The notes beneath the pieces were generated by a model. That model saw only the letters and a program-made list of their open reading frames with translations, had not been told where the DNA came from and searched no databases. Both the position numbers and the translations under genes were made by a program. From the NCBI RefSeq assembly GCF_001278805.1, contig NZ_CP012602.1, positions 1,405,001-1,469,000 on the forward strand: a stretch of 64,000 nucleotides of DNA. The letters run 5' to 3'. Each line of letters opens with the position of its first letter. The stretch's first letter is position 1. This stretch comes from Bacillus sp. FJAT-18017 (GTDB taxonomy: Bacteria > Bacillota > Bacilli > Bacillales > Cytobacillaceae). Positions 18,578 to 27,757 of the stretch are shown here, in pieces.

Positions 18578-19456
18578 ATGAAGAACTCTGCGATTACTGT
18601 TATTGGAAGCATTAATGTTGATTTGGTTACGGTCACGAAGCGCTTGCCAGATCAAGGAGAGACGATTGCCGGAGAAACTTTCCATACGAAGTCCGGCGGC
18701 AAAGGGGCAAATCAGGCGGTAGCAGCTGCTCGATTAGGGGCGAATGTCCAAATGATCGGCTGTGTCGGTGATGACCAAAATGGCTCTGCGATGCTAGAAA
18801 ATTTGGTTAACGAAAAAGTGTCAACGCGGATGATTACAAAGATTCCGAATACAAATACAGGTGTAGCGAATATTATCTTGTCCAATCATGATAATCGAAT
18901 CATTATCGTACCAGGTGCGAATCAAAAGGTAACCCCGGAATATGTTAAACAATTTGAACAAGAAATTCTTACCAGTGCTCTTGTTCTCATTCAATTTGAA
19001 ATACCGCTTGAAACGGTGTTATACTGCCTGGATTTATGTGCGTCACATCAGATTCCAATTATCGTTAACCCGGCGCCAGCCGAAACAATACCTTATGAAT
19101 ACTGGAATAAAGCTACATATATCACCCCGAACGAAGGGGAAGCCACTCAGTTGTTTGACTTTTATACGATGAGCGCTGATTTGAATGATAAATTAATCAT
19201 CACTAAAGGAGAACATGGCGTTTCTTATCATAAGAACAATGAACGATTGCTGATTCCCGCTTATACTGTTACCCCAGTTGATACGACTGGGGCAGGCGAT
19301 ACGTTCAATGGAGCGTTATGTGTGGCGCTGACTGAACAGCAATCGTTGGAATCTGCGGTGAAATTTGCTAATGCAGCGTCTGCGCTATCCATTCAAAAAT
19401 TCGGTGCCCAGGATGGCATGCCTACACGTGCGGAAGTTGAAGCTTTCCTAGGCTAG
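18578..19456 (+). CDS. rbsK: Ribokinase
   Basis: 292 residues, PfkB family. GSINVDLV at the start, TKSGGKGANQAVAAARLGA near residue 36, the NP.PA motif INPAPAE near 163, TPNEGEA near 185, and catalytic DTTGAGDTFNGAL near 235. Placed between two nucleoside hydrolases, so it phosphorylates the ribose they release. The ribosome site AGAGGAGGGG is strong. Confidence 0.94.
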   Translation: MKNSAITVIGSINVDLVTVTKRLPDQGETIAGETFHTKSGGKGANQAVAAARLGANVQMIGCVGDDQNGSAMLENLVNEKVSTRMITKIPNTNTGVANIILSNHDNRIIIVPGANQKVTPEYVKQFEQEILTSALVLIQFEIPLETVLYCLDLCASHQIPIIVNPAPAETIPYEYWNKATYITPNEGEATQLFDFYTMSADLNDKLIITKGEHGVSYHKNNERLLIPAYTVTPVDTTGAGDTFNGALCVALTEQQSLESAVKFANAASALSIQKFGAQDGMPTRAEVEAFLG

Positions 19457-19517
19457 TAATTTTTTTAATTGAATGTAGCCGTACGTTTGACTCGAAATAA
19501 AAACATGGGGTGACAAC

Positions 19518-20516
19518 ATGGAAAAAAGAAAAATCATCATTGACACGGACCCTGGCATTGATGACGCGTATGCCATCGTTGCGGCATTAGCTTATGAGGG
19601 ATTTGATGTACTAGGGATCACTGTGGCAGCCGGGAATGTCGGCTTGGATAATTGTGTGAATAATGCGTTAGGTCTTGTTAACTTAATGAATGCGGATTGT
19701 CTCGTTTATCCGGGTGCTGAGGCACCTTTGAAACTGTTGATGCAAAAGCAAACTTATCAATTAGAAGGTTTAGTGCATGGCGAAGGGGGGCTTGGAACAG
19801 TTACCCTTCCTCCTGACTTTTCGAGAAAATCCGAAACACATGCTGTCGAATTTATTTTAGAAAGTGTTAAAGCAAACCCGGGAGAGGTAGAATTGATTAC
19901 GTTAGGCCCGCTGACGAATGTTGCTTTGGCGATTCAAAAGGATCTTGACACCATGAAAAAAGTGAAAAAGATCTGGTCGATGGGGGGAGGCGTCCGGCTT
20001 GGAAACCGCACTCCGGTAGCTGAATTTAATTATTGGGCAGATCCAGAAGCAGCGAAACTGACCTATGATGAAATTGGCGAACATGTTGAAATCAATATGA
20101 TTGGCTTAGATGTTACCCACCAAACTCGCTTTACTTTAGACGATTTATTCTTTTTACGCACCGAGTGTGGCGAGGTGGGAGAACTATTAAGTGAGATGTC
20201 CAATCTCTACCTGGAAAACTATTGGAAAGCTTTGCGCACCACCGGGGTTATTATTCATGACTTAGTGGCGGTCATGCTTGCCATTGACCCCAGCCTAAGC
20301 AGCGAAGATGATGTTTTCAGACAAGTGAATTTAAAAATGGAATGTGAAGGAATTTGTAAAGGACAAACAGTCGTGCAATTAGCGCCAAACGTAAAAGACA
20401 CCGAACCTAAAAACGCTACCGTTTATATGGGTATTGACAACAGCGCCTTTAAAAAGGCCTTCTTCAAACTATGCTTCCCAGAAGCCTATGTGCTCTATAA
20501 CAAATATATAGCGTAG
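19518..20516 (+). CDS. Second nucleoside hydrolase
   Basis: 332 residues. DTDPGIDDAYAIVAAL at residue 8, ITLGPLTNVALAI near 130, WSMGGGVRLGNRTPVAEFNYWAD near 155 and IGLDVTHQTRF near 195. It is clearly the same family as the gene at 17581 but only moderately similar, so it is an older paralogue, probably with a different nucleoside preference. Last gene of the island; a strong terminator follows. Confidence 0.93.
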   Translation: MEKRKIIIDTDPGIDDAYAIVAALAYEGFDVLGITVAAGNVGLDNCVNNALGLVNLMNADCLVYPGAEAPLKLLMQKQTYQLEGLVHGEGGLGTVTLPPDFSRKSETHAVEFILESVKANPGEVELITLGPLTNVALAIQKDLDTMKKVKKIWSMGGGVRLGNRTPVAEFNYWADPEAAKLTYDEIGEHVEINMIGLDVTHQTRFTLDDLFFLRTECGEVGELLSEMSNLYLENYWKALRTTGVIIHDLVAVMLAIDPSLSSEDDVFRQVNLKMECEGICKGQTVVQLAPNVKDTEPKNATVYMGIDNSAFKKAFFKLCFPEAYVLYNKYIA

Positions 20517-20586
20517 GGTCAGGGTGTGGCAGGTCTCTAAAAACCGTTGACCACAACATGAGGGATGTTCTCAATGTAGGAGAAGA

Positions 20587-20636
20587 AATACTAGGCATCA
20601 TCCAAAAAACTGGATGATGCCTAGTATTTTTTTCTT
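20587..20636 (+). terminator. Terminator of the nucleoside island
   Basis: Perfect arms CTAGGCATCATCC / GGATGATGCCTAG (extended by ATA/TAT) followed by TTTTTTT. Confidence 0.93.
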
Positions 20637-20688
20637 TCAAAATTATAGATTTCGCCACAGTGGAAAACTTTTTATCGAGTGTGTCTAC

Positions 20689-20940
20689 GTCTAGCTTCAG
20701 CGCTAGTGTCCTTGTTCTCTACCCTACGATAATTCAACATCGAATCACCTTCGTCTTTTCGTATTTCCTTTATCCCACACTTAAGGCTCAGTAAGTCTCC
20801 ATTGGAGACAACTGAGCCTAAAGGTCCGATTCGTTCAACTAACCATCAGCAGAAGACGCTGATGGAAGTTTCACTTTATCTCAATTAGAGAGACTCCACA
20901 AGGAGTGCTTCGGCTGCATAGGGTATCGTACCATCTATCT
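20689..20940. repeat. Dispersed intergenic repeat, copy 2
   Basis: Begins GTCTAGCTTCAGCGC and shares with the copy at 27499 a module that includes TTCCTTTATCCCA, CTTAAGGCT.AGTAAG, CCTAAAGGTCCGATTCGTTC and a CCATCAGC..GCTGATGG hairpin. The usual right end (GGCGCTTGCGC) is missing, so this copy is truncated or rearranged on the right. Confidence 0.65.
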
Positions 20941-20970
20941 TCGTATCTATTTACTGGTTGTTTAAATTGT

Positions 20971-20999
20971 TTGACAAAAAGCGCTTACAATATTAGTAT
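20971..20999 (+). promoter_or_regulatory. Promoter of the ABC-GH2 operon with overlapping cre site
   Basis: TTGACA (20971-20976), 17 bp, TAGTAT (20994-20999). Within the spacer, AAAAAGCGCTTACA (20976-20989) matches the CcpA catabolite-response consensus at most positions, so glucose repression is likely. AGTT..AACT arms just downstream (about 21005-21030) could be the ROK operator. Confidence 0.7.
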
Positions 21000-21049
21000 G
21001 AGTATAGTTGGTAAATTAATTTAACTAACCTTTAAAGGGGGAGACAATT

Positions 21050-22318
21050 TTGAAAAAGAAATGGTTAGGTATCACGTTAACTGCAGTTCTAACACTTGGA
21101 TCTCTGGCAGCTTGTTCCGGAACCAAAGAGGAAACTAGTAATTCTGGTGGAGGCAATGGCGATAAAATTACGTACTGGGCTCCTTTCTCTGGCGCTGATG
21201 GCCCGCGAATGAAGAAAATTGTTGAAAACTATAATAAGTCGCAGGATAAATACGAAGTGGACTTTCAAGTTGTTCCTCAGTCTGATTATTATAAAACAGT
21301 TGACCTCTCTTTATCAGGTCAAAAGAGTGGACCTGATGTGTTAATCGTCCATACAGATCAGATGAAGAATTATGCTGATAAAAATTTATTGAAAGACTTA
21401 GGCGATACAATTGAAAAGACTGGCTTGAAAGCAGAAGATTATTCGGAAACTGCCTGGAATGCTGGAAATATTGATGGAAAACAATATTCCATTCCTTTAG
21501 ATATCCATCCTTTGATTATGTATTATAACAAGGACTTATTTGAAGCAGCGGGTTTAGACCCGGAGAATCCGCCAACCAATCGCGAAGAATTTGTTGAGGC
21601 AGCTAAAAAACTGACTGATCCTTCAAAGAATCAATATGGATTTGTCGTACCAACACTATGGCCGAACCAATTCATTTTCCCGACGATTTTATTCCAGAAT
21701 GGCGGCGAATTAATGAAGGATGGGAAGCCAAACTACAACAGCCCGGAAGCGGTTGAAGCGTTAACGTTTTATAGTGATTTGATTCATAAAGAAAAAGTTT
21801 CACCTAAAAATGTCCAGCAAGATGGTGAAGTTACCCTATTCTTGCAAGGCAAGAATGCGATGCATCTAAATGGCCCTTGGATGATGGAACAATGGGATAA
21901 AGCTGGTATTAACTATGGCGTAGCTGAAGTCCCTCAGCTTGGAACAAAACAACAAGCTGTTTACGCGAACGGACATAACTTTGTTATCCCTGCCTCTGTA
22001 AAAGATACAGAAAAATTAGAAGGTATTTCTGATTTCCTAAAATTCGTTGCCGATAACACAATGGAATGGGCTAAATCAGGACAAGCACCTGCTTCAAAGG
22101 CTATTTATGAACAAAACGAAGAGTTCAAACAAATGGAGCAGCAGCCGATTGTTGCAAAAGAATTTGAATATGCCCAATTCGCTCCTCTTGTTGCGAACTG
22201 GGGCCAATTATCTGAACCACTATGGGCGGAAGTAAACCTTGCCCTGCTTGGCCAAAAGGATCCGCAAAAAGCCTTGGACGATGCAAATAAAAAGGCTGAG
22301 CAAATTTTGAATAAGTAA
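21050..22318 (+). CDS. Sugar ABC transporter substrate-binding lipoprotein
   Basis: 422 residues from TTG after GGGGGAG. A lipoprotein signal with lipobox SLAACSG near residue 22 anchors it to the outer face of the membrane. The family 1 solute-binding fold (MalE-like) is indicated by ITYWAPFSGADGPRMKKIVENYN and PDVLIVHTDQM, then the hinge-region IPLDIHPLIMYYNKDLFEAAG. It partners with the two permeases downstream. No ATPase gene is in the cluster, so a shared MsmX-type ATPase is presumably used. Confidence 0.93.
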   Translation: MKKKWLGITLTAVLTLGSLAACSGTKEETSNSGGGNGDKITYWAPFSGADGPRMKKIVENYNKSQDKYEVDFQVVPQSDYYKTVDLSLSGQKSGPDVLIVHTDQMKNYADKNLLKDLGDTIEKTGLKAEDYSETAWNAGNIDGKQYSIPLDIHPLIMYYNKDLFEAAGLDPENPPTNREEFVEAAKKLTDPSKNQYGFVVPTLWPNQFIFPTILFQNGGELMKDGKPNYNSPEAVEALTFYSDLIHKEKVSPKNVQQDGEVTLFLQGKNAMHLNGPWMMEQWDKAGINYGVAEVPQLGTKQQAVYANGHNFVIPASVKDTEKLEGISDFLKFVADNTMEWAKSGQAPASKAIYEQNEEFKQMEQQPIVAKEFEYAQFAPLVANWGQLSEPLWAEVNLALLGQKDPQKALDDANKKAEQILNK

Positions 22319-22326
22319 CCATTGTT

Positions 22327-22370
22327 GGAGGCGGAGGGTGGATTCATACACCTGTACGCCTCTTTTTTAA
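22327..22370 (+). terminator. Attenuating hairpin after the binding-protein gene
   Basis: GGAGGCG / CGCCTC arms and TTTTTT. Partial termination here would explain higher expression of the binding protein than of the permeases. Confidence 0.65.
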
Positions 22371-22405
22371 AAATTGATGATTAGGAAATCGAAAGGAGGA
22401 AGGAA

Positions 22406-23296
22406 ATGAGTAAATCAACCTGGAAATCACAATTGACCTCAAGTCTGTTTGTTCTTCCTTACTTGATATTATTTATTGTTTTCCTTTTAGTTCCAATAGG
22501 CTATGGAGTCTATATGAGTCTTACTAACTGGGATTTATTAAATCCGCAACATGAATTTGTCGGATTAAAAAATTATTTGAATATCTTTGATGGGGATTCC
22601 TATTTAAATGGTTTGTTTTTTGAAGGGTTAAAAAATACTCTCCAATTTGTTGTTTATGCTGTCCCATTATTGATTATTGTTGGATTGGCGCTGGCATTGT
22701 TAGTAAATGCCTTGCCAGGAAAAATTAGAGGATTTTTCCGTACCGTTTATTTTATTCCTTATGCTGTTTCTGTGTCAGTTGTAGCAATCATTTGGCTGTG
22801 GATTCTGGACACGAATAGCGGGTTAATCAATCAGTATTTACTTAAATTTGGCATGCCAATGATTCCATGGCTTACGGAACTCCCATATGCCTGGATTTCA
22901 CTCGTCATTGCAACACTGTGGTGGACTATTGGGTTTAATATGGTCATTTTTATTAACGCATTAAATGATGTACCAGAGGAACTATACGAAGCTGGGTCGC
23001 TTGATGGAGCAAGCCGCTGGCAGCGTTTTGTCCATATCACTTTGCCAAGCATTAGACCGACGATGCTCTTCGTCACGATTACCTCGACGATTGCCTCATT
23101 TAATATTTATGGACAGCCATTCCTCATGACGCGGGGCGGTCCGGGAACGGAGACAAAGGTTCTATTAATGAACATTGTGGATGAAGCTTTCGAACAGCGG
23201 CAATTGGGCCATGCTGCAGCCATGTCTATCTTAATGGCATTGATTATGATTGTTATTTCAATCGTACAATTCAAATTAACCAATCGAAAGGAGTAG
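22406..23296 (+). CDS. Sugar ABC transporter permease (MalF/UgpA type)
   Basis: 296 residues with six membrane segments. The cytoplasmic EAA loop reads EAGSLDGASRWQRFVHITLPSIRP near 200, the coupling site for the ATPase. N-terminal LTSSLFVLPYLILFIVFLLVPIGYGVYMSLTNWD is typical of the CUT1 family. The stop lies 6 bp before the next permease start. Confidence 0.94.
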   Translation: MSKSTWKSQLTSSLFVLPYLILFIVFLLVPIGYGVYMSLTNWDLLNPQHEFVGLKNYLNIFDGDSYLNGLFFEGLKNTLQFVVYAVPLLIIVGLALALLVNALPGKIRGFFRTVYFIPYAVSVSVVAIIWLWILDTNSGLINQYLLKFGMPMIPWLTELPYAWISLVIATLWWTIGFNMVIFINALNDVPEELYEAGSLDGASRWQRFVHITLPSIRPTMLFVTITSTIASFNIYGQPFLMTRGGPGTETKVLLMNIVDEAFEQRQLGHAAAMSILMALIMIVISIVQFKLTNRKE

Positions 23297-23302
23297 AGCC
23301 GC

Positions 23303-24133
23303 ATGCATAGAAAATTGTTTAAGGTACTCACCGTCATTCTAGCCATTTTTGTAGGCTTAGTATTTATCCTTCCGATTTTATGGATGCTGGCTACTTCATT
23401 CAAAACGGATCAGGAAGCATTCACCGCAGGCATCAAATGGCTGCCGGAAGTATTTACACTTGAGAATTATCAGTATACGTTAGCAGGAAATACCGATACG
23501 CCTGTATTGAAGTGGATGGGGAACTCGCTTTTTGTAGGGCTTACCGGCACGTTAATCGTCCTATTCGTTGATACATTGGCAGCATACGGGCTGGCACGGC
23601 TTAATGTACCGTTTAGAAAGACACTAATTAGCATATTTATTGGTTCCTTGACCATTCCTTGGGTTATCACGTTTTTACCGTTGTACATGGAATTCAATGC
23701 ACTCGGTCTTCTAGACACATATGCAGTATTAATTCTTCCATATTCGGCAAACGCTTTTGGGGTATTCTTGCTTTATCAATATTTCAAGGGGTTCCCGAAA
23801 GAGCTGGAAGAAGCAGCCTTCCTGGATGGGGCCAATAAATGGCAAGTATTTGTAAAAGTGGTTCTGCCTTCAGCGAAGCCTGTAATTTGGACTTTAGCCA
23901 TCTTTACGTTTATGACAATCTATAATGACTTCTTATGGCCTCTTGTCACAACGAATTCTCCAGAGATGAGAACAATTACAACAGGGATTGCTATCATGCA
24001 GCAGGGCAGCTTTGTCTCTTCACCGGGAAGGTTGATGGCATTAACGTCGATTGCAACCATTCCGGCCGTTCTATTGTTTATTATTGGCCAGCGCTCGTTT
24101 ATTAAAGGAGTCAATCAGACCGGTATTAAATAA
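23303..24133 (+). CDS. Sugar ABC transporter permease (MalG/UgpE type)
   Basis: 276 residues, six membrane segments. EAA loop EAAFLDGANKWQVFVKVVLPSAKP near 170; N-terminal VFILPILWMLATSFKTDQEA is characteristic of the MalG-type CUT1 partner. It forms the translocation pore with the preceding permease. Confidence 0.94.
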   Translation: MHRKLFKVLTVILAIFVGLVFILPILWMLATSFKTDQEAFTAGIKWLPEVFTLENYQYTLAGNTDTPVLKWMGNSLFVGLTGTLIVLFVDTLAAYGLARLNVPFRKTLISIFIGSLTIPWVITFLPLYMEFNALGLLDTYAVLILPYSANAFGVFLLYQYFKGFPKELEEAAFLDGANKWQVFVKVVLPSAKPVIWTLAIFTFMTIYNDFLWPLVTTNSPEMRTITTGIAIMQQGSFVSSPGRLMALTSIATIPAVLLFIIGQRSFIKGVNQTGIK

Positions 24134-24167
24134 ATAGAATAATAATGGAAGGAATTGAGAATACATC

Positions 24168-25970
24168 ATGCTAGTACCTCGTAATGAATATCCAAGACCG
24201 CAATTTGTAAGAAAAGAATGGATGAATTTAAACGGCGAATGGGATTTCGCTTTTGATGATAAAAATATTGGTGTAAAGGAAAAATGGTTTAATAATGAGA
24301 ATGCTTTTGATCGGAAAATTACGGTTCCGTTTGCTTACCAAACACAATTAAGCGGAATAAATGATTCTGGTTTTCATGATCAGGTGTGGTATCGCCGTGA
24401 ATTTACAGTTCCAAAAAGCTGGGATCATCAGAGGGTCATGTTGCATTTTGGAGCGGTAGACTACCGGGCATGGGTTTATGTCAATGGCCAGTATGCCGGT
24501 TTTCATGAAGGAGGCCACGTAGGTTTCTCCTTTGATATTACCGAACATTTAACATGGGGTAATGAAAATGTAGTGGTGAGAGTGGAGGATCCTTCCACAG
24601 ACGAAACCATTCCTAGAGGAAAGCAGTTCTGGATTGAAAAATCGGATTCCATTTGGTATACCCGTACTACTGGTATCTGGCAAACCGTTTGGCTGGAGCC
24701 AGTTAGCTCAGCTAGTATTACAAAACTAAGGTTTACGCCAGATATCGATCGTGGAGATATTATTGTAGAATTCGAGGTTGCTGGTGACAGTACGAATAAG
24801 CAAGTAGAAATAGAAATCACCTTTAAGGGTGAAAGAGTTGCTAATGATTCAATTGAAATTTTAGAGGCATATAATAAACGCGCAATTAATCTGTATAATC
24901 GCAAAGTTTTCAGGACAGCCTTCCATCATGACGGCTGGAACTGGACACCTGAAAACCCAAACCTATTTGATATTAAACTCACTCTAAAAGATGAAGAAAC
25001 AATTCTTGACGAGATTGACTCATATTTTGGTATGAGAAAAATTCATGCTGAAAATGGAATGGTCTACCTGAATAACAAACCATATTATCAAAAATTAGTC
25101 CTTGACCAAGGCTATTGGCCTCAAGGGTTATTGACAGCTCCTACGGACGAGGATCTCAAAAAAGATATTGAACTTGCATTGGAAATGGGTTTTAATGGAT
25201 GTAGAAAACACCAAAAGGTAGAGGACCCGCGTTTCCTTTATTGGGCTGATAAGCTTGGTTTCCTTGTCTGGGGGGAATGTGCTGCATCGCCATCCTATAG
25301 TGAAGACGCAGCGGCCAGATTGACGAAAGAATGGATTGAAATTATTGAACGAGATTATAATCATCCGTCAATCGTAGCTTGGGTTCCAGTGAACGAAAGC
25401 TGGGGAGTCCCATTCATCAAGGCGAATAAACAGCAGCAACACCATTCTTTAGCGATGTACCACCTTGTTCACTCTCTGGATCAAACCCGTTTGGTGATTT
25501 CAAATGATGGCTGGGAGCAGACCGAAACGGATATTTGTGCGATTCATAATTATGCTCACGGTTCGAGTGATGAAAAGGCCAAATACGAAGAATTTAAGGA
25601 TTCTCTTTCCACAAAAGAAAATCTCCTTGATTCCAAACCAGCCAGACGTGGAATCTATGCTGATGGATTTGAGCATAAAGGCGAACCTATTTTGCTTACA
25701 GAATTTGGAGGCATTGGTTTTAAAGTCGGTGACGACCATGGCTGGGGCTATACATCTGTAAAAGATGAGCAGGAGTTTGTCGCTGATTATCTTAGGGTAA
25801 TGGAAGCTGTTTATGCTTCAAAAGCGCTGCATGGCTTTTGTTATACCCAATTAACGGATGTGGAACAAGAAATCAATGGACTATTATCGTATAACCGAGA
25901 ACCAAAATGCGAATTAGCAAAAATCAGGGAAATCAACGATATGTGGATTTCTGGTATTGTGAAAAAATAA
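24168..25970 (+). CDS. Glycoside hydrolase family 2 (beta-galactosidase/beta-glucuronidase-like)
   Basis: 600 residues. An N-terminal sugar-binding domain (NLNGEWDFAFDDK; VWYRREFTVP; WVYVNGQYAGFHEGGH) and an immunoglobulin-like domain precede the TIM barrel. Acid/base Glu is in VPVNESWG (Glu 410) and the nucleophile in LLTEFGG (Glu 512), both intact. No signal peptide, so it is cytoplasmic and acts on an oligosaccharide or glycoside imported by the adjacent ABC system. At 600 residues it is shorter than LacZ and similar in size to glucuronidase-type GH2 enzymes. The actual sugar is not determinable here. Confidence 0.9.
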   Translation: MLVPRNEYPRPQFVRKEWMNLNGEWDFAFDDKNIGVKEKWFNNENAFDRKITVPFAYQTQLSGINDSGFHDQVWYRREFTVPKSWDHQRVMLHFGAVDYRAWVYVNGQYAGFHEGGHVGFSFDITEHLTWGNENVVVRVEDPSTDETIPRGKQFWIEKSDSIWYTRTTGIWQTVWLEPVSSASITKLRFTPDIDRGDIIVEFEVAGDSTNKQVEIEITFKGERVANDSIEILEAYNKRAINLYNRKVFRTAFHHDGWNWTPENPNLFDIKLTLKDEETILDEIDSYFGMRKIHAENGMVYLNNKPYYQKLVLDQGYWPQGLLTAPTDEDLKKDIELALEMGFNGCRKHQKVEDPRFLYWADKLGFLVWGECAASPSYSEDAAARLTKEWIEIIERDYNHPSIVAWVPVNESWGVPFIKANKQQQHHSLAMYHLVHSLDQTRLVISNDGWEQTETDICAIHNYAHGSSDEKAKYEEFKDSLSTKENLLDSKPARRGIYADGFEHKGEPILLTEFGGIGFKVGDDHGWGYTSVKDEQEFVADYLRVMEAVYASKALHGFCYTQLTDVEQEINGLLSYNREPKCELAKIREINDMWISGIVKK

Positions 25971-25978
25971 ATTTAAGG

Positions 25979-26040
25979 AAAATCCTTTCTTAAATGTCGC
26001 TATTTCAGGTTGAAGCGTACTTTTAAGAAAGGATTTTTAT
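25979..26040 (+). terminator. Terminator after the GH2 gene
   Basis: Perfect 15-bp arms AAATCCTTTCTTAAA / TTTAAGAAAGGATTT with a 27-base loop, then TTTAT. Confidence 0.85.
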
Positions 26041-26145
26041 GTAACCAAAAATGATAAACCCAATATCACCAGAGTTACGGTGGTTTTTGCATGAAATATA
26101 CGGATTTGCTAGGTAAACCGGATTACTAGAAAAGAGGTGATATAA

Positions 26146-27372
26146 ATGATTAACGATATTAGAACCGGAAGTTTTGAAAGAATGAAGCAGCATAATCAAT
26201 CATCGGTTTTAAACACGATTCGCATAAAAGAACCAATTTCGAGGGCGGATATTGCCAAATTAACAAAGCTGACAAAACCAACTGTCAGTTCATTAGTTAG
26301 TGAATTAATCGAACAGGACCTGATAACAGAGGAAGAGGCAGCCACTTCGACTATTGCTGGCGGCAGAAAACCAATCCTGCTTCGTATTAATTACTCAGCT
26401 TATTATATAATCGGCGTTTATGCAGCAGCTGAAGTGGTCCGGGTCATAATGAGTACGATGGATGGAAAAATCATTACTAGTATCAGCCAGGAAATAACCG
26501 AACTCCCAACAAAAGATGAATTTTTGGAGATCGTCATTGAAAAAATTGATTATGTCATCCATCATTCAAAGATTGAACGGTCTTTAATTCTTGGAATCGG
26601 TTTTGCCATGCACGGGTTAGTTGACCCGGTTCAAGGTGTCGCCATCTTTTCCCCGCACTTGCACCTTGAGGATATACCTATAAAAGAAACGCTGGAAAGA
26701 GAATTCAATCTTCCTGTTTTAGTTGAAAATGATGTACGGTCACTGGCCATCGGCGAAAGCTGGTTTGGACAAGGCCAGAATGTCTCGGATTTCATTTGTC
26801 TAAGTGTAGGTCGCGGTGTAGGATCCGGTATCTTTATAAATGATGAAATTTATAGAAGTTCCTTTAACACCGCAGGAGAAATTGGCCATACTATCATAGA
26901 ATTGGATGGAGAAAAATGCCAATGTGGAAATAATGGTTGTCTGGAAGCATATGCATCAGAATCCGCCATTCTTAAAAAGGCAAAAATGGGTTTAAATGAT
27001 CATCCGGAATCCTTAATCCACGAATGGTTAATAGACAGCAAAACGGATATTTCATTAGAAATGGTATTTAAAGCAGCAAGAGAAGGCGACTCTTTTGCTA
27101 TTTCCATCTTAGAAGAAACCGGGAATTCACTCGGCCTGGCAGCAGCGAATATGGTTAATCTCCTTAAGCCTTCCATGCTGATTCTAGAAGGATATATATT
27201 TGAACAAGGGGATTTTGTTGTAACTCCATTAAAAAATATGATAGAGAAATATACATTTAAAAGTCCCCATGAGCATATTTCTGTAGTTTGTTCGGAATTA
27301 GGGAAAACAGGGATGGCGCTAGGAGCAGTGGTATTGATTTTACACAAACTGTTCAAAACAGAATCAGTATAA
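26146..27372 (+). CDS. ROK-family transcriptional repressor (XylR/NagC-like)
   Basis: 408 residues. Winged HTH at residues 15-70 (RADIAKLTKLTKPTVSSLVSELIEQDLI), followed by the ROK sugar-kinase-like fold with GEIGHTIIELDG and the zinc site CQCGNNGCLEAYAS near 263. AAAGAGGTGATATAA precedes the start. It is directly downstream of the GH2 gene and most likely controls the ABC-GH2 operon in response to the imported sugar. It keeps a kinase-like fold as a sensor, parallel to the HTH-PfkB protein at 12915-14000. Confidence 0.9.
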   Translation: MINDIRTGSFERMKQHNQSSVLNTIRIKEPISRADIAKLTKLTKPTVSSLVSELIEQDLITEEEAATSTIAGGRKPILLRINYSAYYIIGVYAAAEVVRVIMSTMDGKIITSISQEITELPTKDEFLEIVIEKIDYVIHHSKIERSLILGIGFAMHGLVDPVQGVAIFSPHLHLEDIPIKETLEREFNLPVLVENDVRSLAIGESWFGQGQNVSDFICLSVGRGVGSGIFINDEIYRSSFNTAGEIGHTIIELDGEKCQCGNNGCLEAYASESAILKKAKMGLNDHPESLIHEWLIDSKTDISLEMVFKAAREGDSFAISILEETGNSLGLAAANMVNLLKPSMLILEGYIFEQGDFVVTPLKNMIEKYTFKSPHEHISVVCSELGKTGMALGAVVLILHKLFKTESV

Positions 27373-27393
27373 CTTTCAAAAATAGCTGTAAAA

Positions 27394-27434
27394 AAAGAAA
27401 TGGACCTCCGAGTTAGAGGCCCATTTCTTTTTGT
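27394..27434 (+). terminator. Terminator after the ROK gene
   Basis: AAAGAAATGGACCTC / GAGGCCCATTTCTTT arms (one G-A mismatch-like position) with TTTTTG. Confidence 0.88.
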
Positions 27435-27473
27435 AGAGAAAATAAATTCCCCGCTTATCTATTTTGCACATGA

Positions 27474-27757
27474 ACAAGGCGCTTGCGCTTTTGGTTTCGT
27501 CTAGCTCCAGCGCCTATCGCCTAGCAAACTTCGGGTCTCCTCCCTATGATAAGTCATCATCGAATCGCTTCGCTCTTCGTGATTCCTTTATCCCACTCTT
27601 AAGGCTGAGTAAGCCTCCTTCGTCGGCAACTGATCCTAAAGGTCCGATTCGTTCAACTAACCATCAGCAAAAATCGCTGATGGAAGTTTCACTTTATCTC
27701 AGTCGAAGCCCCTCCAGTTTGTACGGCGATGACCAAGGCGCTTGCGCTTTTGGTTTA
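27474..27757. repeat. Dispersed intergenic repeat, longest copy 3
   Basis: Bounded on both sides by AAGGCGCTTGCGCTTTTGG. The body starts GTCTAGCTCCAGCGCCTATCGCCTAGC at 27499, carries the CCATCAGC..GCTGATGG hairpin and ends at CCAAGGCGCTTGCGC. The tips are complementary (CCAGCGCC against GGCGCTTG). A frame through it (27464-27991) is a repeat artefact. Confidence 0.75.
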
